DNA of 64,000 nucleotides from Fagopyrum homotropicum (GCA_033239125.1 BSWB01000003.1:113108320-113172319), one strand, 5' to 3'; counted from the stretch's first letter, positions 11,301 to 21,450 are shown. Translations and numbers: made by a program. Notes: generated by a model not told the origin, from the letters alone.

Positions 11301-14300
11301 CATTTTAGAACCCCTACAGCAATATCTAACTTGTGCATTAACAAAAATCTAACAAATTATCTAGGATTCATGTTGAGAAGTAATATAGACAGCATTGTTA
11401 CAGAGCCCAACATTTTCAATAGAGGAAGTTTAATATTGTCATATGAAATCTGATTTAGTGACTTGCAGTCAAGGAGTCGAATGGTTAGACAATTAGGACC
11501 ATGGAAAAAGATCTGACAAGTTCGTAACATGGAGAAAAGGTAAGAACGATAGGTGGGCGATTTACTTCAATCACATTGTTCCATTCACAACCGCAGCTAT
11601 AGGCATGAGAATTATAAGGATCTAGATCACATGGACACATTGGACAGGGAATAGATGGGGAAAAACCTGATATATCCAGGGATTGATTCGGTGATGTACT
11701 TCCTCTATTAGTGAACCACGCACAACAACTTGTGAAACCTATTAACAAAGAAAAGCTTCAGTTCTCTGCTAAAAAAAGCATGCCTCTAATAGAGCCACAG
11801 TTTCACAGGATACGGACCTGGTTGTCAGGTGTTATAGGATAGCTACCATTTGGACGGAAGATATACGCACCTGATGCCTGCACGAAATTTAATCTAGTTT
11901 ATTAAAAAGCCTATTGCATCATGAAATCCTTAGTCACATACACAGATAAGAAAGAGCTAAAGTAGTACCTGAGGATCCTTCTCTGTACCATTAAAGCCGG
12001 CATAATAGCTGTATGACATATGCACATCTTCATCAATCTGCATTTAGGAAAATACGGACTAAGAAAACATCATCTAGCACATTAACACAAACTCACGAGC
12101 ACTGTACTACATGCAATACCTCGTGTCAGGTAGCATGAAACATTATACTTGAAAGGCAAAAGGAAACTATTCTTCCAAGAAAAACGTACCGAGTATTTCT
12201 TGTTTCTATAATGAGTTGGTGTGGCCCTATCTGTAGAGAAAGTAAGCTTCAAATTATCCGGACCTACTCTAAAAGTAGATTTTCTGCTATGCTTGTACGA
12301 GCGTATGAAGGACCGTGTTGATTTAGAACCTACAGTTATTATAGCAAGGAGATGATGCAATAACTATAGCAGGTGAAACAAAAACTAAGAGCATTTATTC
12401 AGATGAGCAACAACATAATGGAAAACCTACCTTTTCCCCTAGATATTGCGTAAGTACTGAAGCCAAGAGGTGGAGCAGATGCCCTAAATGCAACCCAATA
12501 CTTGGGTGTATCCCGTAATTCTATACCCAAGTAAGCTGCTACATGGTAATTCCTTATGCTCAATTGGACTTCAGAGAATGGGATGAGTTGTGTTTCAACT
12601 TCTTTACCATTGTGGTCACGAACAACAATATTTTCATGGTTGACCTATGGTGCCTTGATCTTATTAATCAACAGCATATAATTGCAGCATAATCTGAATT
12701 TTACCTAAAGCAGTAAGACTTACAGGAATCCTAACAATATCTTCTCTTTTCCACCCAAGAGCATTGTAAACAACAACAATCTGCCATTAAAGAAATAGCA
12801 TGTGAAGAAGATCTCACATAAAGAGACATGATTACTGCATTACAACATACAAGAATTAAGGAAATGTGAAACAGAGTTGAGAACACTATTTTACCAAGTT
12901 TTTCCCATTGGAGAAATCACCTTCTGATGGAGGACAGTAACTTATATTGAGTAGCGGACACTGAACAATTGGGAGGAACAAAAATCAGTTCATTTTGATT
13001 AGGCAAGAAATGAGGGATGTTATAGGAATCTCTAATTAACACGAGTAATAGATAGCCTCGATATAATTACAAGCATGAAATGTAATCAAGTTCAACTAAT
13101 TATGAACTACTACCTTGTCACAAACATCATCAATACATCGGTGACATATGTAACGGAATTAAATATATATATTAAGAACTAATAACTATAAAATTTCTGC
13201 TAGTAAATCAACATGCCATCCTGTGAGCATCTAGGGAATCCAGATACTCTTATGGGTTTAACCATCAATACCTGCTGAAATTTCGTAGCTGGATTTTGAC
13301 AGCCAACTGATGGATTAGATTCAAGCAAGCAACCAATTGAGGATGAAACCAGCATCTCAGCCTGTGACACAGTGATAATTTAGCAGATGAAAAGTTCAAA
13401 TAGAAAAAGAAAACAAGTTCATATTATTGCAGACAAAGAGTTCTTGTATACCTCTTTATAACCCATTGAAAGTCTTTTTGCATAATCATCAGCAACATGC
13501 TGCTTTGAGGTTCCACTGACTGCATCATGATGTTGTGCTACAGCTAAAGCCTCTCCTAGTAAGTCTGTGTTTGGGCCTGAGCTACTCCTTCCACGGAGAA
13601 ACTCTAGTTGTCTTGCAGCCTAAGTTATTGCAAGAAAAGAAAAGAGATGATAACTAACTCATCCCAAACTACAACTAATAGCTTTTCATCCAACTTGAAA
13701 TTTAATAATACCAGATAGTAGCCACTCAAGTCTCTAACATATCTTTTTAATGCCGGTCTACTGCTAAAATATCCAGTCCAGTAGGCATTTATTCGATCAG
13801 CATACCTGGTCAACAATGGACGTCAAGCAATTTAGTACAAACATGTGGGACAAAAGTATATCAAAGCACTATGCTTGCAATAATGTACACATATATCAAC
13901 TTACGGGAAGTAATCCTCGGTTTTAAGTGGCCAAGATTCATCAGCTGCATGCTTTGAATCCAGATATATGGATGGGGTTGAGTAGAGTGCATTGACACGC
14001 CCATCCTGCAAGTGGCAGTATTAAGAAATGCAAAGTTAATGTTACAGACCCATAAACTATAACAAATCTAGGTGGTATATTGATTTTAACATATGATTAT
14101 AATAAATCTAGTTGGTATATTGGTTTACATAGGGTGTTCTATACTAAGGTAAATTTTAGTCTGCTTTGAATCCTGGAAGGATCTACAATGCTGATAAATG
14201 GCAGTATATTGATTTTAACATATGATTATAACAAATCTAGGTGGTATATTGATTTTAACATATGATTATAATAAATCTAGTTGGTATATTGGTTTACATA

Positions 14301-16807
14301 GGGTGTTCTATACTAAGGTAAATTTTAGTCTGCTTTGAATCCTGGAAGGATCTACAATGCTGATAAATGGCAGTATATTGATTTTAACATATGATTATAA
14401 CAAATCTAGGTGGTATATTGATTTTAACATATGATTATAAATTATAATAAATCTAGTTGGTATATTGGTTTACATAGGGTGTTCTATACTAAGGTAAATT
14501 TTAGTCTGCTTTGAATCCTGGAAGGATCTACAATGCTGATAAATGGCAGTAATATCAGAGACTGTAATCATTTAGCTGCAACGGAAGAAGGATGTATTTT
14601 CAAAAAGACTAGGTCGTGGTATAAGAAGAAATTATTTCCCATTTTCCTCTACAATGCAACTGAGGACTAAGGAAATATGGTAAGATGAACAAATCTGAGG
14701 ATTCGCCTGTGACAGCATCACATTCAGTATTTAACAAGGGTACAGGGAAACCAACAAGAAGGAAAGTTTACCATGTTGACATAATGAATCAGTTTGTCCA
14801 TATTCCTGAACCATGTATGCGCATATTGATACTTGAAATCTGTTCCCATTGTCCACATTATATGATTTGTTCGAGTTATGTTTGCCTATAACAAATAAAA
14901 ACACAACAATGAGAGCTCCGTCATTCAGTCTATGTTGATCTTTGAGAGTGATTGAGACCACCCTGGAAGCCAGTTGATATAACTTTTACTCAAATTTTGA
15001 CATATATAATGAGCCTTTAAATATACCTGGCTTACTGCAGCAGCAACAAAGTCATTAACTCGATCTTGAACATTGTAGTCAAACAAATTGGCGTCATCCT
15101 TCATGTAAGAGGAATGTCATATTGCATTTTCAAGGAGATAAATAACATATAATGGGAGAGTATGTCATTGTAGCGAGTCTTTACTTGGACAACTGGTGAA
15201 TCGTCATTGACTTCAAAGTAAAAACCTTTTGGAGGCTCATAGTTTTCCGGAAATGCACCAGCAAAAATCTGTGAAAGAAAAATGGACATTTATGCCAGAA
15301 ATAATGCAAATATTCAACTGGAAAATGGGTCAAAAGAGGCACAGTTACAAAAATGAAAGAGATATGGCTTGCCTGTGCAGTAGAACCAAGACTTGTAGAG
15401 GCCTGCCATATAACTTCAAGACTCTTTTCATCTTTGCGCTTGGCCCTGTCTTGGTAGTCAATCCGCCCGAAGAAAACAGAATCAAACCCCACCTGAATCA
15501 AAGAAAGTGGAAGAGCATAAATGGACGTCTGAAGTTTGAGTGGCAAAAGATGAAAAAACACATCCATGGTTCATTTAAATTCAGGAAGTAGAACTAGACT
15601 AGAAGCTTTGACAATTGTAAATCAAGCTCGACAACTATTTTTACAAAGACGAGCTTACCTCCGCTCCTAGTAAATAAGCTTGAACAGCTGAATGCCCAAA
15701 TGGATCAATTTGCCAACCAATTCTTGGTGTTACACCAAATGCCCCTTTGAGGAATCGATGTCCTAGTGTCGTTTGGTCAATCATGTCAATGTAATGTGGT
15801 GCAGCCTCATCATGCATGCACATACCCCCATTTCTGCAAGAGGCCAAACAGAGTTAGTCAAAAGAGGACTACAGAAAACAAATAGTTGTAAGCATAGCAT
15901 TAAACTTCTGAAGTATTTACACTAAGAGGCTTAAACCTACAAACGTAGTTGCAGGCTTAAAATGTATGTACCAAATAGACACAACAAACTAGTGCTTTTT
16001 ACATGAATTCTAGTTGGCCTGATTTGACAAGATTCTTGACGACATCTTGAACAACATCATTTTGTTCTCTCCACCATCGCTGGAAAAATGCCTGCATTGA
16101 TAACCAAAATGCTAGCAATCAGATATACTGCATCCAAGAAAAGGAGATTCAAGCCTGAGACAACATATTGACAAAGTCAAGCAATGCGTGGTGTTATATG
16201 GGCTTCAAAGAATAAATACATCGGCTTGAGAAGCAATTACATTCAAGCTAAAGAAAACCTAGTTTCGTCAAGTCTCTCATTTTAAGAGGTGGATCTGCAA
16301 TCATCACCTTGTGGCATTTAAGCAGGAGAGTCAATGCATGTGAGTTAAATCCTCTTACAAAGGCCTAAAAACTTCAAAGAGAATGGCAAATAATAGAAGA
16401 CTTGCCATTTCAACATATATGAACTTCCTGTTCTTGTCAGCTAGGAGAGCAGGAACAAGTGAATCCAGTATGTTCTGCACACACGCTCCCTACAAAAATT
16501 AAACCCAAAAGGAAAAATAAATTGATTAATAATTACCTAAATCGATAAGTAGAATCCATCAACGATTCGAATTCAAAGCAAGAGAGAGAACCTGAATGGA
16601 GTTATTAGAACCAACGTAGTATTGGTCAATCGTCTTCAACCAGCCAACATCATCGTGAGTGTGAGGCACTAAATGAACATTGATCTTCCCAGGCACAAGG
16701 CTCGGTGTCGTATTGTAAGCCCTGTAAGATTCAACAACTCCATAGCTGCTCGCAAGAAGGAGCACTGCTATAGCCACCTCTAGCAAAGTCGACATTGGAA
16801 CAGCCAT
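8383..16807 (-). CDS. Alpha-mannosidase, GH38, plant lysosomal/vacuolar type
   Basis: Removes alpha-mannose from N-glycans; a secreted or vacuolar zinc enzyme. I trace 29 exons giving about 1020 codons, the usual family length: 16807-16592, 16489-16406, 16091-16003, 15833-15659, 15492-15373, 15268-15185, 15098-15027, 14885-14772, 14005-13905, 13805-13712, 13619-13452, 13361-13272, 12960-12895, 12780-12724, 12644-12431, 12329-12190, 12037-11969, 11877-11818, 11738-11667, 11218-11171, 10511-10392, 10289-10224, 9931-9819, 9728-9647, 9252-9142, 9061-8966, 8873-8826, 8744-8676, 8607-8383. All phases join without a stop. The start is the ATG at 16807, or 16795, followed by a signal peptide (residues 1 to about 27). 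Zinc site HTHDDVGW is near residue 50, nucleophile Asp in GWQIDPFGHS near 173, and zinc ligand QHHDAVSGT near 414. Exon limits are my reading of splice sites and family conservation. Introns 2, 5 and 24 appear to start with GC. The gene looks intact. Confidence 0.95.
14061..14551. repeat. 169-bp tandem repeat, about 3 copies, inside an intron
   Basis: Within the mannosidase intron between exons 8 and 9, a unit beginning AACAAATCTAGGTGG repeats at 14061, 14230 and 14399, an exact 169-bp period. The last copy has a small TATAAATTA insertion. Copies are nearly identical, so the expansion is recent. It does not touch the splice sites. Confidence 0.9.
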
Positions 16808-17130
16808 TGAAGGCAGCAAGCAGCAAGGAGTGAAAATCAATAGATGAGATAGTTCATGTAGGGGGAACTGCAATTGAATAAATACTCTTAACTGATTGAC
16901 TCTAGAATAGGGGGATTCTCTTCTGATACGCGGGGATCAAAATAATCAACAATCTGTCCTGTATCATATTCATATGGATGCGGATAAGTCTGCACCATTT
17001 CCTTTTCTTTTTTTTTTTTTTTTTAGCACGAAGAGGATGAGTCAGTATCACCGCGTCTGTTTTCCACGTGTGTGATTCTACAATCTGTAACTTTAGCCTG
17101 CATAGGTTTTGTCATCGCGGATTATAACAA
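16808..17130 (-). promoter_or_regulatory. Promoter and 5' leader region of alpha-mannosidase
   Basis: Sequence directly upstream of the start codon on the minus strand. It contains a perfect G-box CACGTG at 17065-17070 and a TGAGTCA bZIP-type site at 17038-17044 (palindromic core, readable on either strand). A T-rich tract lies at about 17007-17024. No convincing TATA box is visible. Which sites act, and where transcription starts, cannot be read from sequence alone. Confidence 0.4.
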
Positions 17131-17187
17131 ACTCATATCTATCTATTATCTATTATATATACTAGAACAGAGTACATGATTTTTGGG

Positions 17188-17420
17188 CCAATAAATCTTT
17201 ATTTTTTAAGACATAAAATCTTTTTTTTCTAAACTAACACTATTCAAAATTATACGTAACTTTTTTTTGTTGGAGATTCTCCAAGATTTTATAGGTCAAT
17301 AAATCTTTATTTTTTGTGGGAGGAAAGCTTTTTTTACTAACCTAACAAACTTCTATTCAAAATTGTACGTAACTTTTTTTTTTTTTTGAGATTTTCCAAG
17401 ATTTTATAGGTTATAGTCAA
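17188..17420. repeat. Tandem duplication of about 117 bp
   Basis: The block from CAATAAATCTTTATTTTTT to CCAAGATTTTATAG occurs twice (about 17188-17303 and 17304-17420), the second copy with changes. A TATATATACTAGAACAG string just before it (about 17152) resembles plant Helitron 5' ends. Confidence 0.65.
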
Positions 17421-17441
17421 ATCTCCTTCTTATTTTTATTA

Positions 17442-17480
17442 TTTATTATACCGGATTAGCATTTGTATGTGGAGTGGATT
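17442..17480 (+). pseudogene. Truncated U2-like head, first array unit
   Basis: Contains TATTATACCGGATTAGCATT and TATGTGGAGTGG, which match the 3' part of the full head at 18304-18379. The promoter and first half of the U2-like segment are missing. It stands immediately before the first minisatellite, as in the two fuller units. Confidence 0.55.
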
Positions 17481-17905
17481 GTTGTGACATACTAATTCGT
17501 AGGTCCTTTTGATCTAATGATTTTTGGGTCGTTTTGATCTAATAATTTTTGGATCGTTTTGACCTATAGATTTTTGGGTCGTTGTGACCTACTGATTTGT
17601 GGGTCGTTGTGACCCACTGATTTGTGGGTCGTTGTGACCCAATAATTTGTGGGTCGTTGTGACCCAATAATTTGTGGGTCGTTGTGACCCAATATGTTGT
17701 GGGTTGTTATGACCCACTGATTTGTGTGTCATTGTGACCTATTGATTCGTGGGTCGTTGTGACCTACTAATTTGTGGGTTTTTGTGACCTACTGATTCGT
17801 GGGTCGTTGTGACCTAATAATTTATGGTCCTTGTGACCTACTAATTTGTGGGTCCTTAAAATCTACTAATTTATGGGTTGTTTGTGACCTACTAATTTGT
17901 GGACC
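17481..17905 (+). repeat. 25-bp hairpin minisatellite, array 1
   Basis: Degenerate copies of a 25-bp unit made of GTGGGTCGTTGTGACCCAC plus a TGATTT linker. The first 19 nt are a perfect hairpin (7-bp stem GTGGGTC/GACCCAC, loop GTTGT). About 17 copies, with both arms often changed (GACCTAC, GACATAC). Because 25 is not a multiple of three, a stop-free array is open in all three frames of a strand; such frames are not genes. Confidence 0.9.
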
Positions 17906-18221
17906 GTTGAACTATTAAATTCGTATTTCTTATTTTATCAATATAATAAATATACATCTATATACTTTACTAAAACATTAATTTAATTCTTGACGTGCCA
18001 TCCCACGTTTTTTCTCTAATTAAATTTTTTATTAAATCACGAATTAAGCTAATAAATCCTTTTTTTACTAAATTATAATTAGAATCTTTGATTATTTTGT
18101 AAAATAAAAATTAAGACTCCATATTTTTATCGGATTAAATTTTTTTTACTAAATCACGAATTAAGCCAATAACTTTTTTTTTACTAAACCTTAATTATTT
18201 TGTAAAATATGAATTTTTGTT
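17906..18221. other. AT-rich spacer with Helitron-like 5' motif, copy 1
   Basis: Joins array 1 to the next promoter. It includes ATCTATATACTTTACTAAAA (about 17948), resembling plant Helitron 5' ends (TC, then a TATA-rich string and ACTAAAA), then TTGACGTGCCATCCCACG. The same spacer recurs at 19106-19421, and a related head is at 37509. No Helitron 3' hairpin was found with it, so the assignment is tentative. Confidence 0.5.
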
Positions 18222-18273
18222 ATCCCACATCGGTTATCAGAGAAGGATGACACTTTGACAACATGTATAAATA
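18222..18273 (+). promoter_or_regulatory. Plant snRNA-type promoter: USE and TATA box, copy 1
   Basis: ATCCCACATCG at 18222-18232 matches the plant snRNA upstream sequence element RTCCCACATCG exactly. TATAAATA lies at 18266-18273, with 33 nt between them. That spacing is typical of RNA polymerase II snRNA genes (U1, U2, U4, U5); polymerase III U6-type promoters are about 10 nt shorter. A U2-like sequence begins about 30 nt after the TATA box, where transcription would start. Confidence 0.75.
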
Positions 18274-18303
18274 GACCTCAAATGTTTGAAGATTATACAA
18301 ATC

Positions 18304-18379
18304 ATACATTTTCGGACCTTTTGGTCAGAATCAAGTATAATACTTATTATACCGGATTAACATTTGTATGTGGAGTGGA
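18304..18379 (+). pseudogene. U2 snRNA-like 5' segment, copy 1
   Basis: Begins ATACATTTTCGGACC and runs through TTTTGGTCAGAATCAAGTAT. This lines up with the start of plant U2 snRNA: ATAC cap region, the stem-loop I CCTTTTGG loop, GATCAAGTGTAGTAT, and later ATATGTGGGCC. The stem-loop I arms have changed together (GACC/GGTC), so pairing survives. The branch-site-binding GTAGTA has become ATAATA, and the Sm site and 3' half are absent, so it cannot be a working spliceosomal U2. It follows an snRNA promoter at the right distance and runs straight into the hairpin minisatellite. The alignment was done by eye. Confidence 0.65.
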
Positions 18380-19105
18380 TTGTTGTGACCTACTAATTCG
18401 TAGGTCCTTTTGATCTAATGATTTTTTAGTCGTTTTGATCTAATGATTTTTGGGTCGTTTTGATCTAATGATTTTTGGATCTTTTGCCCTACAGATTTTT
18501 GGATCGTTGTGACTCACTAATTTGTGGGTCGTTGTGACCCACTGATTTGTGGGTCGTTGTGACCCACTGATTTGTGGGTCGTTGTGACCTAATAATTTGT
18601 GGGTCGCTGTGACCCAATATGTTGTGGGTCGTTATGACCCACTGATTTGTGTGTCATTGTGACCTATTGATTCGTGTGTCATTGTGACCTATTGATTTGT
18701 GGGTCGTTGTGACCTACTAATTTGTGGGTTGTTGTGACCTACTGATTCATGGGTCGTTGTAACCTACTGATTCGTGGGTCGTTGTTACATAATAATTTGT
18801 GGGTAGTTGTGACCTAATATATCGTGGGTCGTTATGACCCACTAATTTGTGTGTCATTGTGACTCAGTGATTTGTGTGTCATTGTGACCCACTGATTTGT
18901 GTGTCATTGTGAACTATTGATTCGTGGGTCGTTGTGACCTACTGATTTGTGGGTTGTTGTGACATACTGATTCATGGGTCGTTGTAAACTACTGATTCGT
19001 GGGTCATTGTGACCTAATAATTTATGGGTCCTTGTGACCTACTAATTTATGGGTCCTTAAAATCAACTAATTTGTGGATTGTTTGTGACCTACTAATTTG
19101 TGGAC
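18380..19105 (+). repeat. 25-bp hairpin minisatellite, array 2
   Basis: The longest array, about 28 degenerate units. Consensus GTGGGTCGTTGTGACCCAC with a TGATTT or TAATTT linker. Variants include GTGTGTCATTGTGACC and GTGGGTTGTTGTGACC. Central units are the most regular, and edge units have drifted. It lies directly downstream of the U2-like head. Confidence 0.9.
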
Positions 19106-19421
19106 CGTTGAACTATTAAATTCGTAATTCTTATTTTATCAATATAATAAATATACATCTATATACTTTAATAAAACAAAAAACACTAATTCTTGACGTG
19201 CCACCCCACGTTTTTTCTCTAATTAAACTTTTTATTAAATTACAAATTAAGCTAATAAATCCTTTTTTTACTAAATCATAATCACAATCTTTGATTATTT
19301 TGTAAAATAAAAATTAAGACTCCATATTCTATCGGATTAAATTTTTTTTACTAAATCTCGAATTAAGCCAATAACTTTATTTTACTAAAGCTTAATTATT
19401 TTTTAAAATATGAATTTTGTT
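19106..19421. other. AT-rich spacer with Helitron-like 5' motif, copy 2
   Basis: Second copy of the 17906-18221 spacer, with ATCTATATACTTTAATAAAA near 19152 and TTGACGTGCCACCCCACG after it. The two copies lie about 1204 bp apart, which sets the length of the large repeat unit. Confidence 0.6.
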
Positions 19422-19473
19422 ATCCCACATCGGTTATCAGAGAAGGATGACACTTTGACAACATGTATAAATA
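19422..19473 (+). promoter_or_regulatory. Plant snRNA-type promoter: USE and TATA box, copy 2
   Basis: Identical to the first promoter across USE (19422-19432), the 33-nt spacer and TATAAATA (19466-19473), although the surrounding spacer has diverged. Full identity in the promoter may reflect recent duplication or constraint. Confidence 0.75.
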
Positions 19474-19503
19474 GACCTCAAATGTTTGAAGATTATACAA
19501 ATC

Positions 19504-19556
19504 ATACATTTTCGGACCTTTTGGTCATAATCAAGTATAATACTTATTATACCGGA
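19504..19556 (+). pseudogene. U2 snRNA-like 5' segment, copy 2
   Basis: Same start and stem-loop I as the first copy, with one change (GGTCATAATC for GGTCAGAATC). It is shorter: after CCGGATTATC it passes into the array without the TATGTGGAGTGG part. Same limits as copy 1. Confidence 0.6.
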
Positions 19557-19902
19557 TTATCATAATTTGTATGTCCTTTTGATCTAATGATTTTTGGGTC
19601 GTTTTGATCTAATGATTTTTGGATCGTTTTGACCTACAGATTTTTGGATCGTTGTGACTCACTAATTTGTAGGTTGTTGTGACCCACTGATTTGTGGGTC
19701 GTTGTGACCCACTGATTTGTGGGTCGTTGTGACCCACTGATTTGTGGGTCGTTGTGACCCAATGATTTGTGGGTCGTTGTGACCCACTGATTTGTGGGTC
19801 GTTGTGACACACTGATTTGTGGGTTGTTGTGACCCAATATGTTGTGGGTCGTTATGACCCACTGATTTGTGTGTCATTGTGACCTATTGATTCGTGGGTC
19901 GT
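19557..19902 (+). repeat. 25-bp hairpin minisatellite, array 3 (truncated)
   Basis: About 13 units and the most regular of the three arrays; several consecutive units between 19680 and 19810 have the perfect hairpin. It ends abruptly at 19902 against the cut LTR of element A. Long minus-strand frames here (such as 19609-19812) are only products of the 25-bp period. Confidence 0.9.
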
Positions 19903-20207
19903 TGTGCACTCTTGGCTGGCGTTAGCGGAAGTTCGGAAACGAGATCCCGACAATTAAATGCACGGAAAAGACGGATACGGGTTATGCTATAGTTTAGGAT
20001 TGGTTATAGAAATCCTATCATTTTATGTGGAAGTAAGCTACATAAAATGATAACTTTTTAAGAGATTCTATCATTTTATGTGAAGGAATTCTACATAAAA
20101 TGATAAGTTTTATAATCATGTATCTAACTAAGTAGACGGATATGGGTCAACTGATCGAGATCTGGTTTATAACGGAAATAGACGGAATAAAAATTCCGGA
20201 TATTACA
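19903..20207 (-). repeat. Element A 3' LTR, first 305 bp only
   Basis: Matches 28152-28456 with two substitutions. In element sense it is the U3 start. It is cut at TGTGCACTCTTGG, where the neighbouring minisatellite also reads TTGTG. It carries two perfect hairpins with 13-bp stems TATCATTTTATGT/ACATAAAATGATA at 20016-20052 and 20069-20105. Confidence 0.92.
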
Positions 20208-20244
20208 TCAGTACCCCCTTAAAATAAGTTTCGTCCCGAAACTT
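20208..20244 (-). other. Element A polypurine tract and upstream hairpin
   Basis: On the minus strand TTTTAAGGGGGTACTGA precedes the LTR start: the plus-strand primer site. Just upstream is a perfect inverted repeat, AAGTTTCG-GGA-CGAAACTT (20226-20244). The same hairpin and tract occur in elements B (45900-45936) and C (62210-62246). Confidence 0.85.
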
Positions 20245-20382
20245 AGAATAAGGTACCTACCCCATATATTTCCCCTCAAGAGTTATATTCTAGCATGCAA
20301 CTACTCACGTCATCAAGCACATAAACATAAACAATCATTTAAACATATAATCACAGAAGTTATATAAGGTATCGTCTCAGTA

Positions 20383-21132
20383 CTAACCCGTCGGTACTGA
20401 GGTAGCGGCTAATTCCGCAAAGAACTCAAGGTAGTTACGTCTAATACTCTCCTCTGTCTCTCAGGTAGCCTCATCAGCTCCCCGTCTAGACCACTGGATC
20501 CTCAGCATCGGTATTTCCTTAGAACGCAGGCGCCTAATACTACGCTCTAGGACGGCCACTGGATACTCCACAAAAGTGTGGTCTGGCTCGACTATCAGGT
20601 CTTCATGACTAATGACGTGTCTAGGATCCGGTATGTACTCTCTCAGCTGAGATACATGAAAAACCGGGTGTACTCCCTCTAATCTCGGGGGCAGTGCTAG
20701 TCGGTAGGCAACCTCTCCGACTCTCTCTACGATCTCAAATGGACCGACGTATCGGGGACTCAGCTTCCCCTTAATGCCGAAACGTCTAACTCCTCTCGTA
20801 GGTGACACTCTCAACCACACCTGTGCACCTACTCTAAACTCCAAAGGTCGACGCCTTTTGTCGGCGTAGGACTTCTGACGACTCTGAGCTGCTAACATCC
20901 TCTCTCGGACTAAGGCAATCCGGGCGATGTCATCCTGTATCTGATCTGGTACTACTCCATCAGCCTTGCTAGGCTCATCCCAACACAGCGGTGTACGACA
21001 TCTCCGCCCGTACAAAGCCTCATAAGGTGCCATCCCAATAGACGCATGCCAACTGTTATTATATGAAAACTCTACTAGTGGGAGGTGATCTGGCCATACA
21101 TGTCCCCAATCTAGCACACATGCCCGCAACAT
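20383..21132 (-). pseudogene. Element A integrase C-terminal half and chromodomain
   Basis: Open from 21132 to 20461 (223 codons), then a stop, then readable to 20383. It contains the integrase end with SFNN-type YNNSWHASIGMAPYEALYG, the GKLSPRYVGPFEI barrel motif, and VFHVSQLREYIPDPRHV. A chromodomain follows (YPVAVLERSIRRLRSKEIP, then the QWSRRGADEAT region). Its aromatic cage region is broken by TGA where the family has Trp. The chromodomain would direct insertion to marked chromatin. The integrase third catalytic Glu (in GQSERTIQ) lies just upstream, near 21160. Confidence 0.9.
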
Positions 21133-21228
21133 ATCCTCTAAGGTCTGAATGGTCCTCTCAGACTGACCGTCTGTCTGTGGGTGGTAGGCAGTGGTAAAGT
21201 GGAGACTCGTCCCCAGAGCGGTATGTAC

Positions 21229-21450
21229 CTACTGCCAAAACCTCGAGGTAAAACGTCCATCCCTGTCGGAGACGATAGTCCTCGGTACTCCATGGAGTCT
21301 CACAATGTGCCTAGTGAACTCCTCTGCTAGACGACTTACCGGCCACGTTTCCTTAATTGGAATGAAACGTGCGGTCTTCGTCAGACGGTCTACCACTACC
21401 CAAATGGCATCAAAACCTCTGCTGAGCCTCAATCCTGTAACAAAATCCAT
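21229..21450 (-). pseudogene. Element A integrase catalytic core
   Basis: Contains MDFVTGL with the first catalytic Asp and TIVSDRDGRFTSRFW with the second. It ends at a TAG directly after FWQ. The reading continues past this stop in the same frame into the HPQTDGQSE block, so one point mutation separates the pieces. Confidence 0.88.

Noticed and set aside
15181..15591. Overlapping plus and minus frames of 120-128 codons
   Set aside because: The minus one is mannosidase exons 5 and 6 read through their intron; the plus one is its antisense shadow.
18304..18379. A functional U2 snRNA gene
   Set aside because: The branch-site-binding bases are changed, the Sm site and 3' stem-loops are absent, and the segment ends in a minisatellite.
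19609..19877. Three overlapping minus-strand frames reading HNDPQISGSQRPTN-like repeats
   Set aside because: They are three frames of one stop-free 25-bp minisatellite. Being open in all frames follows from the period and does not indicate a repeat protein.
17481..19902. CRISPR-like regular repeats
   Set aside because: Units are directly adjacent without unique spacers, in a plant genome, with no cas genes. It is a minisatellite.
2604..19902. A link between the RT/endonuclease element and the U2-like array, as in U2-gene-targeting Utopia elements
   Set aside because: The idea fits the two parts, but they lie about 12 kb apart with a host gene between, and neither flank of the retroelement shows U2 sequence. 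An RT phylogeny would be needed before claiming it.
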